Shown here one piece after another: positions 1 through 5,990 of a stretch of DNA of 11,130 bases. The number at the start of each line of letters is the position of its first letter. Position 1 is the first letter of the stretch. Both the position numbers and the translations under genes were made by a program. Under the pieces are notes generated by a model. That model was not told the origin of the DNA, made no database searches, and worked only from the letters and a program-made list of their open reading frames with translations. Where the stretch lies: assembly GCA_900752345.1 (NCBI GenBank), contig CAADVA010000027.1, positions 1 through 11,130 on the forward strand, written 5' to 3'. The DNA comes from an uncultured Collinsella sp. GTDB taxonomy: Bacteria > Actinomycetota > Coriobacteriia > Coriobacteriales > Coriobacteriaceae.

Positions 1-1241
1 CGGATGCGCACGGTAACCTCGCGGCGCTCGCCGGCCTGCGTGTAGCGCAGGGGGAAGCTTGCGCGGTTTCGCGCGACCTCGATGGTACCGCGCTCGCGGG
101 CGATCCAGTAGTACTCGCCGACGATGCCGAGGGTGTCGGCGCCGTAGGGGAGATAGGTTGACAGCTGGTGCAGAAGCGGGCCGGGGCAGAAGATCTCGGT
201 TGTGAAATCGACGGGGAAGTCCTTGGGGATGGCGGGCGCTGCAGGTGCGGGGGTTGGGGCTGCTGCGGGTGCCGAAGCCGGTGCCGGTCCGGGAATTTGG
301 TCGCAAGCAGCGGTGGGCACGGACTCGATGACGGTCGCGGGCCCCGGCGTCGAGTCCGGCTTGGTCGTGGAATCTGCGGGCTCCACGGTGACGGGCGCGT
401 CTGCAGCGGCAGTTTCAACCTCAGCCTGCGTCGCGTTCTCGTTCTCGACGCTCGACTTTGCCTCGATGGGCGTGGATGCCATGGTGGTGATGCCGGCGTT
501 GGCGTTCTCGGGGTCATAGACGACCGTGAGCGAGATGGCAGGCTGCGGTACCTCGGGCTCCGATGCCGCCTCGGCAGCGTCCTGTTCTGTGGGCTCTTCG
601 GGCTGATCGTCCTCAGCCTCGTCGCCAAAGACATCGCTGTTTTGGAACGCAGGCGTTTCGGATAGGTTAGCGGCTTCTTCGGCTGTCGACTTGGGAGCCT
701 CGTTGAGCTCAGCAGTGGCTTCCTGCTCGGATATGACTACGGGCTCGGTCGTGGCAGCGATTTCGGTTTCGGCTTCTGCCGTTACCTCAATAGCGACTTC
801 GATCTCTGTCTCGGGCTCGGGTTCCGGCACGACTTCAACCATGGCTTCGGGCTCGGGACGCTTAACGTGCTTGGGGCGCACGGCCTTGAGGTCCTTCTCG
901 CCGCGCTTTTTCTTTTTGTAGGACTGCTTGGCGCCCTTGGCAGCTTTGGGCTTGTCCTCGCCTTTGGCAAGGGCGGCATCCCAAGCCTCGTTGGCGATGA
1001 CGGTGGCATACAGGCGACCGCCCTTAAAGACAGTCAGCTTAATGCAGTCGTCGAGCTCCTCGAGCAGCTCGCGCGTGGACTCAAAGCCCAGGTCATATGC
1101 GACCATGTCACCAGCGGCGAGTGCCTCCTCGACCTGCGTCATAAACGTTTGCTTGCCGCACCCAATCGCGTCGCGCAGCAGGCGATACAGATAGATGTGG
1201 TTGCCCAGCGATAGCGTGGGCTTAACTATTGTCTTGCTCAT
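1..1241 (-). CDS. Hypothetical modular protein, C-terminus cut by window edge
   Basis: The frame is open from an ATG at 1241 through the left edge, giving 413 visible residues with no stop. An AGGAG ribosome site (complement of 1248-1254) lies six to seven bases before the ATG and fixes the start. Three parts are visible. Residues 1-92 are compact and folded-looking (LYRLLRDAIG, then LGFESTRELLEEL, ending in a GGRLYATV strand). Residues 93-128 are rich in Lys/Arg. Residues 129-340 form a low-complexity linker, first Glu-rich, then Pro/Ala-rich. Residues 341-413 are again ordered-looking, with aromatic residues (TYLPYGAD, GEYYWIARERG). By eye the N-terminal part faintly resembles a winged-helix LOTUS/OST-HTH layout, but this is a weak inference. 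No signal peptide or membrane segment is seen, so it is probably cytoplasmic. I do not recognise the family and assign no function. It lies downstream of another minus-strand gene but behind a hairpin terminator, so it probably has its own promoter. Confidence 0.8.
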   Translation of the reverse strand, partial: MSKTIVKPTLSLGNHIYLYRLLRDAIGCGKQTFMTQVEEALAAGDMVAYDLGFESTRELLEELDDCIKLTVFKGGRLYATVIANEAWDAALAKGEDKPKAAKGAKQSYKKKKRGEKDLKAVRPKHVKRPEPEAMVEVVPEPEPETEIEVAIEVTAEAETEIAATTEPVVISEQEATAELNEAPKSTAEEAANLSETPAFQNSDVFGDEAEDDQPEEPTEQDAAEAASEPEVPQPAISLTVVYDPENANAGITTMASTPIEAKSSVENENATQAEVETAAADAPVTVEPADSTTKPDSTPGPATVIESVPTAACDQIPGPAPASAPAAAPTPAPAAPAIPKDFPVDFTTEIFCPGPLLHQLSTYLPYGADTLGIVGEYYWIARERGTIEVARNRASFPLRYTQAGERREVTVRI

Positions 1242-1312
1242 GGCAAATCTCCTCTTTACACACCAAAGCATCTTACCATCGCGCGGGGCTTGCCATCTCG
1301 TCGCCCAAGGCA

Positions 1313-1345
1313 AACGGGCGCGACCGTTGCCGGTTCGCGCCCGTT
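1313..1345 (-). terminator. Hairpin terminator after the membrane-protein gene
   Basis: An inverted repeat (AACGGGCGCGACC at 1313-1325, GGTTCGCGCCCGTT at 1332-1345) forms a stem of 13 pairs with one bulged base and a 6-nt loop. It lies 35 bases beyond the stop of the minus-strand gene 1380-2324. On the minus strand it is followed only by a short TTT, so the U-tract is weak. Position and stem strength still favour a terminator separating the two minus-strand genes. Confidence 0.55.
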
Positions 1346-1379
1346 ATGCAGGTCGGTTATCTATGAGGGGCAAACGTGC

Positions 1380-2324
1380 TTAGTTGCCCGATGCCGTGTC
1401 TTGGCTCGAGCTGTCTGATGCCGTGCCGGAAGCGGTTCCGCTCGAGCTGTTGGTGTTGCTATTGTCGGTAGATCCCGTGCCCGATGCATTGCCGCTCGTC
1501 TGGTCGCCTGTGCTCGGTTGAGAGCCGTCAGTCGTTTGGCTTGAGTCGGTCGTGCTGGATTGCGTGCCGCCGCTGCTCGCAGAGGAATCAGCGCTCTGCG
1601 ACTGATCGGGGGTGTTCGAGGACGAGTCGGTGGATGCGGAGGCGCCCTGCGAGTCGTCCTGCTGGCTTTGCGATTGACCGGTGTTATCCGCGTCGTGCTC
1701 GGTCGTGCGCGACGAAAGGATTGGCTCGGGACGCTCGCCCAGACCCTCACCGGCGGTGGTGATAAGGATGGCACCGGTGCAGGCGATGACCGCGACGATG
1801 GCGATGGCGATCGAGAAGATGATGACCTTCTTTTGCGTCTGGCTGCGCTCTGCCGCCGCCTTGGCGCGCAGGCTGTTGGGAGCGACGCGTGCCGTGGTCG
1901 CGCGCCCCGCAATCTGGCGCATCTCTTGCGTAGTCGCGGCGCCGCCCAGGTGCTCCTCGGCATTAAATTCAACGGGCTCATAGGCGCCGGCGGGGTAGTC
2001 GACGTCGGCGTGCGTACCTTTGAGGGCTTTGGCGCTGGCAGAGATAAAGTGGCGGTAGACCTGCGAGGACACAACGGTGATGACCGAGCTCACGGCGGCG
2101 CCGATCACCGATCCGGCGATACCGATTTTGGAAGCAAGCGCGACGCTCGTGGCGGCGGCTGCAGCGCCGGCGATGATTTGGGGAATGGAAATGTCGTCGA
2201 ACAGGCCCTTTTTGGGCGCGATGGCCATGGTCTGTCCGATGGAATGGTTTTCGTGAACGCCGTTGTTGAGCGCGGCCGGTGTCATGACGCGTGTGCGCGG
2301 CGCGTCGGTGTACTTGGTTGTCAT
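1380..2324 (-). CDS. Membrane protein with Ser/Thr-rich tail, unknown function
   Basis: This is a 314-residue protein. The start at 2324 is chosen because a GGGAGGG ribosome site (about 2331-2337 on the complement) precedes this ATG. The frame stays open for 32 codons upstream, but no ribosome site supports those starts. Residues 47-86 form an Ala/Gly-rich hydrophobic stretch (IIAGAAAAATSVALASKIGI and onward) that could be one or two membrane helices. After a polar middle of about 80 residues with a basic end (AERSQTQKK), residues 167-190 form a clear transmembrane helix (VIIFSIAIAIVAVIACTGAI). The remaining tail is low complexity: 49 of the last 104 residues are Ser or Thr, with many Gln, Asp and Gly. 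The positive-inside rule places the tail outside the cell, where it could act as a flexible wall-spanning or glycosylated stalk. No LPXTG sorting motif is present. I do not recognise a family. Divergently transcribed from nadE. Confidence 0.82.
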   Translation of the reverse strand: MTTKYTDAPRTRVMTPAALNNGVHENHSIGQTMAIAPKKGLFDDISIPQIIAGAAAAATSVALASKIGIAGSVIGAAVSSVITVVSSQVYRHFISASAKALKGTHADVDYPAGAYEPVEFNAEEHLGGAATTQEMRQIAGRATTARVAPNSLRAKAAAERSQTQKKVIIFSIAIAIVAVIACTGAILITTAGEGLGERPEPILSSRTTEHDADNTGQSQSQQDDSQGASASTDSSSNTPDQSQSADSSASSGGTQSSTTDSSQTTDGSQPSTGDQTSGNASGTGSTDNSNTNSSSGTASGTASDSSSQDTASGN

Positions 2325-2400
2325 GCGGGACCCTCCCGGTGTAAATCTGCTTCGTTTCATGTAGCCATCAGGGTACCCACCAGATGTGAATCGTACGTGA

Positions 2401-2428
2401 CATTTAACAGATACCATCAACTCATCAA
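2401..2428 (-). promoter_or_regulatory. Possible promoter for the membrane-protein gene
   Basis: On the complement, TTGATG (2423-2428) is followed after 16 bases by TAAATG (2401-2406), or after 15 bases by TTAAAT (2402-2407). This is a plausible sigma-70-type pair about 80 bases ahead of the start at 2324. The match to consensus is modest. Confidence 0.3.
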
Positions 2429-2433
2429 TAGCT

Positions 2434-2446
2434 CACCAAGTTGGTG
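2434..2446. promoter_or_regulatory. Palindrome between divergent promoters, possible operator
   Basis: CACCAAGTTGGTG is a 13-base inverted repeat, perfect apart from its centre base. It lies between the candidate promoter of the minus-strand membrane gene and the -10 box of nadE, a position from which a repressor could touch both. No regulator family is recognisable from the site alone. Confidence 0.3.
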
Positions 2447-2473
2447 GGATGCGGTTGCACCCGGCGGTTGAAC

Positions 2474-2479
2474 TACAAT
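2474..2479 (+). promoter_or_regulatory. -10 box of nadE promoter
   Basis: TACAAT closely matches the TATAAT consensus and sits 49 bases before the chosen nadE start. Transcription would begin near 2486. No good -35 hexamer lies at 16-18 bases spacing (TTGCAC at 2455-2460 is only 13 bases away), so only the -10 element is supported. Confidence 0.45.
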
Positions 2480-2527
2480 AGGGCTTGCTAATTGTTGTGA
2501 ATGGCGTCTACGCACGGGAGCATTCTT

Positions 2528-4507
2528 ATGAATCTTCACCTTTCTCAGTCTGATGGCTTTTTGCGTGTGGCGGCGGCGTCGCCGCGGATTCGCGTGGCCG
2601 ATGTCGAGGGCAATGCCGAGGTTGCGCTGGCGGCTGTTCGCGAGGCTACCGAGCGCGGCGTTCGCGCGCTGGTACTGCCCGAGCTTAACCTGACCGGCTA
2701 TACCGCCGCCGACCTGTTCCATAACCGCACGCTGCTGCATGCCTGTGAGGCCGCTCTGGTACATATCCTCGACGAGACTCGTGAGCTGCCGATTGTCTTT
2801 ACCATCGGTCTTCCCGTTGCAGTTGCCGAGAATATCTACAACTGCGCTGCCGTGTGCTGCGCGGGTGAGCTTTTGGGTCTTACGGCCAAGAAGTATCTGC
2901 CCAACTATGGCGAGTTCTACGAGCGCCGTTGGTTTGCTCCGGCGCCTGTGAATCCCGTGTGGGTCGAGTTTGCCGGTCAGGGTCCGGTTCCGTTGGGTTC
3001 GGGGCTTGTCTACCGCTGCTGTGATGAGGGCGCCGAGGACCTGGTGCTGGGCGTTGAGGTCTGTGAGGACCTGTGGGTGCCGGCGCCGCCTTCGACCGAG
3101 ATGGCGCTTGCCGGTGCGACGGTGATTCTCAACCCGTCGGCCTCGGATGAGATTATCGGTAAGGCAGACTATCGCCGCAGTCTCATCTCCAATCAGAGTG
3201 CGCGCCTGTACTGCGCCTATGCCTATGCGGATGCGAGCGAGGGCGAGTCCACGACCGATATGGTCTTTGCAGGCGAGAACCTTATCTACGAAAACGGCTC
3301 CAAGCTCGCCGCCACCAAACTGCTTACCTGCGATATGGCCGTCGCCGATGTCGATCTTGACCGTCTGGTTGCCGAGCGCCGTCGCTCGACGACGTGGACG
3401 CGCGCGGACGATGCGCCGGAGGCCACGACCGTTGAATTTTCGTTTGAGGGCGTGCTGGCAGACGAACCTGTCCTGCGCGATGCCTGCGATATCGACCGTG
3501 TCTTCCCCCGTGCGCCCTTTGTGCCGGCCGACCATGGCGACCTGGCCGAGCGTTGCGAGACCATCCTCGACCTGCAGACCGCCGGCCTCAAGACCCGCCT
3601 TGCCCATACGGGTACCAAGGCTGCAGTCATCGGTCTTTCGGGCGGCCTGGACTCCACGCTGGCACTGCTCGTGACAGTTCGCGCCTTCGATGCACTGGGG
3701 CTGCCGCGCACCGGTATCACAGCCGTGTCCATGCCCGGCTTTGGCACGACGCATCGCACTAAGTCCAACGCCGAGTCGCTCGCTCACGACCTGGGTGTGA
3801 GCTTCCGCGAGGTTTCGATCCACGCGGCTGTGGAACAGCACTTCAAGGACATAGAGCACGATCCGACCGTGCAGGACGTGACCTACGAGAACAGCCAGGC
3901 CCGCGAGCGTACGCAGATTCTGATGGATCTGGCCAACCAGGCTGGCGGTTTTGTCATCGGCACGGGCGACTTGTCGGAGCTGGCACTCGGTTGGGCTACC
4001 TATAACGGCGACCACATGAGCATGTATGCCGTCAACGCGAGCGTGCCCAAGACGCTTGTGCGCCATCTGGTGCGTTATGCTGCCGATGTCTTTGGCGGGC
4101 GTATTGCCGAGACGCTGCTCGACATCCTCGATACACCGGTGTCCCCCGAGCTTCTGCCGCCCACGGGCGACGGCGAGATTGCGCAGAAGACTGAGGATTT
4201 GGTGGGCCCGTACGAGCTGCACGACTACTTCCTCTACTACCTGCTGCGTTTTGGCTTTGAGCCGGGCAAGATCTACCGCATGGCGCTCAAGAGCTTCGAG
4301 GGCGTCTACGACGCCAAGACCGTCCACACGTGGTTGCGTACGTTCTACCGTCGCTTCTTTGCTCAGCAGTTTAAGCGCAGCTGCCTGCCCGATGGTCCCA
4401 AGGTGGGCTCGGTGACGCTCAGCCCGCGCGGCGATTGGCGTATGCCGAGTGACGCCAGCTCGCGTCTGTGGCTTGCGCAGATCGATGCGCTCAATGCAAT
4501 TGACTAA
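2528..4507 (+). CDS. nadE: Glutamine-dependent NAD+ synthetase
   Basis: The product is a 659-residue two-domain enzyme that makes NAD+ from deamido-NAD+, ATP and glutamine, the last step of NAD synthesis in the cytoplasm. The N-terminal part (about 10-290) is a nitrilase-fold glutaminase with the Glu-Lys-Cys triad visible at Glu52 (LPELNLTGY), Lys121 (AKKYLPNYGEFYERRWF) and Cys179 (GVEVCEDLW). The C-terminal part (about 340-650) is the ATP-dependent synthetase with the PP-loop SGGLDST at 371-377. It also carries the conserved STGDLSELALGW-like segment (here GTGDLSELALGW) and YNGDHMSMY. Length and triad spacing resemble the long bacterial type typified by the Mycobacterium enzyme. Start: an in-frame ATG at 2501 would add nine residues but has no ribosome site, whereas GGGAG at 2516-2520 is seven bases before the ATG at 2528. 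It appears monocistronic, with its own -10 box upstream and a hairpin terminator downstream. Ammonia is presumably channelled between the domains, as known for this family. Confidence 0.95.
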   Translation: MNLHLSQSDGFLRVAAASPRIRVADVEGNAEVALAAVREATERGVRALVLPELNLTGYTAADLFHNRTLLHACEAALVHILDETRELPIVFTIGLPVAVAENIYNCAAVCCAGELLGLTAKKYLPNYGEFYERRWFAPAPVNPVWVEFAGQGPVPLGSGLVYRCCDEGAEDLVLGVEVCEDLWVPAPPSTEMALAGATVILNPSASDEIIGKADYRRSLISNQSARLYCAYAYADASEGESTTDMVFAGENLIYENGSKLAATKLLTCDMAVADVDLDRLVAERRRSTTWTRADDAPEATTVEFSFEGVLADEPVLRDACDIDRVFPRAPFVPADHGDLAERCETILDLQTAGLKTRLAHTGTKAAVIGLSGGLDSTLALLVTVRAFDALGLPRTGITAVSMPGFGTTHRTKSNAESLAHDLGVSFREVSIHAAVEQHFKDIEHDPTVQDVTYENSQARERTQILMDLANQAGGFVIGTGDLSELALGWATYNGDHMSMYAVNASVPKTLVRHLVRYAADVFGGRIAETLLDILDTPVSPELLPPTGDGEIAQKTEDLVGPYELHDYFLYYLLRFGFEPGKIYRMALKSFEGVYDAKTVHTWLRTFYRRFFAQQFKRSCLPDGPKVGSVTLSPRGDWRMPSDASSRLWLAQIDALNAID

Positions 4508-4545
4508 GGTTGGCTAAATTGAACCAATACGAGGGTTGCAAGCGT

Positions 4546-4551
4546 TACACT
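4546..4551 (+). promoter_or_regulatory. -10-like box ahead of aminotransferase leader
   Basis: TACACT lies between the nadE stop and the hairpin at 4576-4601. A transcript begun here would contain that hairpin in its leader. TTGAAC at 4519-4524 is too far away (21 bases) to be a convincing -35 element. Confidence 0.3.
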
Positions 4552-4575
4552 TTTGCAATCTGATGGCCCGTATCG

Positions 4576-4606
4576 CGCGGCGCTCTTGTCGGAGCGCCGC
4601 GTTTTT
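4576..4606 (+). terminator. Intrinsic terminator after nadE, or leader attenuator
   Basis: A perfect 10-bp stem (CGCGGCGCTC at 4576-4585, GAGCGCCGCG at 4592-4601) with a 6-nt loop is followed directly by five T. This is a textbook intrinsic terminator. It lies 68 bases after the nadE stop and 24 bases before the aminotransferase start. It could therefore end nadE transcripts, act as an attenuator in the aminotransferase leader, or both. Confidence 0.75.
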
Positions 4607-4625
4607 CATATCGAAAGGTGGCACC

Positions 4626-5789
4626 ATGCAGGCATCGCAGCGTCTCGACCGCTTTGGCGCGGAGGTCTTCGCCTCGCTCAACAACAAACTGCTCGCGCTG
4701 AAGGCTCAGGGCAAGACCATTTACAACATGAGCGTGGGCACGCCCGACTTTAAGCCGTACGACCACGTGGTCGAGGCGCTCACGCAAGCAGCCAAAGATC
4801 CCGAGATGTGGAAGTATGCCCTGCGTGACCTGCCCGAACTCAAGCAGGCCGTGTGCGATTACTATGAGCGTCGCTTTGGTGTCTCCGGCATTACGCCGTC
4901 CATGGTGCAGTCGTGCAACGGCACGCAGGAGGGCGTGGGCCATTTGGGCCTGGCCCTGCTCGATCCGGGCGACACTATTTTGGTTCCCGATCCGTGCTAC
5001 CCGGTCTTTGAGGCGGGTGCCAAGATCGCCGATGCCAAGCTCGAGTACTATCCGCTGGTTGCCGAGCACAATTACCTGCCCTATGTGGCGGGCATCGATC
5101 CCGAAGTGGCCGACCGCGCCAAGTATATGATCGTGTCGCTGCCCGCCAACCCGGTGGGCTCGGTGGGCACGCCCGAGATCTACGAGGAGATCATCGCTTT
5201 TGCCCGCGAGCACGACCTGCTCATCGTCCATGACAACGCGTACTCCGACATCGTGTTCGACGGCGAGCCGGGCGGCAGCTTCTTGCAGTATCCCGGTGCG
5301 CTCGAGGTGGGCGTTGAGTTCTTCTCGCTCTCCAAGTCGTTTAACGTCACCGGTGCTCGCATCGGCTTTTTGGTCGGCCGCGAGGACGTGGTCTCTGCCT
5401 TTGCCAAGCTACGCAGCCAGATCGACTTCGGTATGTTCTTCCCGATCCAGAAGGCTGCTATCGCCTGCCTGAACGGTCCGCGTGATGAGGTCGAGGCGCA
5501 GCGTTTGAAGTACCAGGAGCGTCGCGATGCCCTGTGCGACGGTCTTGAGGGCCTGGGCTGGGAGCGTCCCAACGCGCATGGCTCCATGTTTGTGTGGGCC
5601 AAGCTTCCCGGTGGTCGCACCGATTCCATGACGTTTTGCGAGGAGCTCATGGAGAAGGCCGGTGTTGTGGTGACGCCGGGCGCGAGCTTTGGTCCTTCGG
5701 GCGAGGGACACGTGCGTATGGCGCTGGTTTTGCCGCCCGACCAGATCGCTTTGGCTGTCGAGGCCATCCGCGAAGCGGGCCTGTATTAG
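4626..5789 (+). CDS. PLP-dependent aminotransferase, class I/II fold
   Basis: This is a 387-residue cytoplasmic fold-type I aminotransferase. Pyridoxal phosphate would be held as a Schiff base by Lys237 in SLSKSFNVTGARIGF. Other family hallmarks are PANPVG (Asn175), HDNAYSD (Asp203, Tyr206) and Arg364 in HVRMAL, which grips the substrate carboxylate. Length is typical of the family. The start at 4626 is supported by an AAAGGTGG ribosome site just upstream. In-frame sequence further upstream runs into the terminator hairpin and is not coding. The overall pattern resembles DapL, PatA and alanine-type aminotransferases, so the amino acid substrate cannot be read from sequence. dapB and dapH lie in the same window and the acetylase lysine branch needs an N-acetyl-LL-diaminopimelate aminotransferase, so that role is possible. 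However, the gene is 4 kb away on the other strand, and a general amino acid catabolic or alanine/aspartate role is equally possible. Confidence 0.92.
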   Translation: MQASQRLDRFGAEVFASLNNKLLALKAQGKTIYNMSVGTPDFKPYDHVVEALTQAAKDPEMWKYALRDLPELKQAVCDYYERRFGVSGITPSMVQSCNGTQEGVGHLGLALLDPGDTILVPDPCYPVFEAGAKIADAKLEYYPLVAEHNYLPYVAGIDPEVADRAKYMIVSLPANPVGSVGTPEIYEEIIAFAREHDLLIVHDNAYSDIVFDGEPGGSFLQYPGALEVGVEFFSLSKSFNVTGARIGFLVGREDVVSAFAKLRSQIDFGMFFPIQKAAIACLNGPRDEVEAQRLKYQERRDALCDGLEGLGWERPNAHGSMFVWAKLPGGRTDSMTFCEELMEKAGVVVTPGASFGPSGEGHVRMALVLPPDQIALAVEAIREAGLY

Positions 5790-5791
5790 AA

Positions 5792-5829
5792 AGCTATTTC
5801 GGCTCGTCAATAGCTCGAAACCGATTTCG
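5792..5829 (+). other. Weak hairpins downstream of the aminotransferase gene
   Basis: Just after the aminotransferase stop, AGCTATT (5792-5798) pairs with AATAGCT (5809-5815), and CGAAA (5816-5820) pairs with TTTCG (5825-5829). A loose T-rich stretch follows at about 5834-5841. Together they may slow or end transcription, but the stems are short and there is no proper U-tract. Confidence 0.25.
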
Positions 5830-5895
5830 TGCAGTTATTTTACGAATTCTGCAAATAATTTCGGCAAACGGTCGATATTTGGCTGCGAATAGGAG

Positions 5896-5901
5896 CATAA
5901 T
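5896..5901 (+). promoter_or_regulatory. -10-like box of ldh promoter
   Basis: CATAAT lies at the end of an AT-rich stretch (about 5830-5905) that stands out in this GC-rich window, about 90 bases before the ldh start. No convincing -35 hexamer is seen at standard spacing, and I see no recognisable Rex-type operator. Confidence 0.4.
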
Positions 5902-5934
5902 CAAAGTCCCGATTGGATGTATTGGGATTACGGC

Positions 5935-5963
5935 AAGCCGCTCGGGTCGTTCCCGGGCGGCTT
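5935..5963 (+). promoter_or_regulatory. Leader hairpin before ldh ribosome site
   Basis: AAGCCGCTCGGG (5935-5946) pairs with CCCGGGCGGCTT (5952-5963), 12 pairs with one G-T(U) wobble and a 5-nt loop. It ends 16 bases before the ldh Shine-Dalgarno sequence. It has no T-tract, so it is not a normal terminator. A 5' stabilising stem-loop or a regulatory leader structure fits better. Confidence 0.45.
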
Positions 5964-5990
5964 GTTTGTGGAGAGAGATGGGAGTTTCTA

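Noticed and set aside
168..665. Plus-strand open frames opposite the modular protein gene
   Set aside because: They give Gly/Arg/Cys-rich or Ser/Ala-rich low-complexity products. The minus-strand frame is open for over 1,200 bases and has a clear start and ribosome site.
1380..1700. Ser/Thr-rich coding stretch as a tandem DNA repeat or CRISPR-like array
   Set aside because: The codons vary and there is no fixed repeat unit or spacer pattern. It is protein-level low complexity only.
1560..2471. Long plus-strand open frame across the membrane-protein gene (about 303 codons)
   Set aside because: The product is a Gly/Arg/Asp-rich low-complexity translation with no domain. The minus-strand frame has a good ribosome site, membrane helices and a coherent architecture.
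2417..4327. Long open frame antisense to nadE (about 636 codons)
   Set aside because: It is fully covered by the well-supported nadE gene, has no recognisable domain or ribosome site, and its composition is what the GC-biased third codon positions of nadE produce on the other strand.
4536..4625. N-terminal extension of the aminotransferase from a TTG at 4536
   Set aside because: The extension is translated from the -10-like box and the terminator hairpin and resembles no aminotransferase N-terminus. The ATG at 4626 has its own ribosome site.
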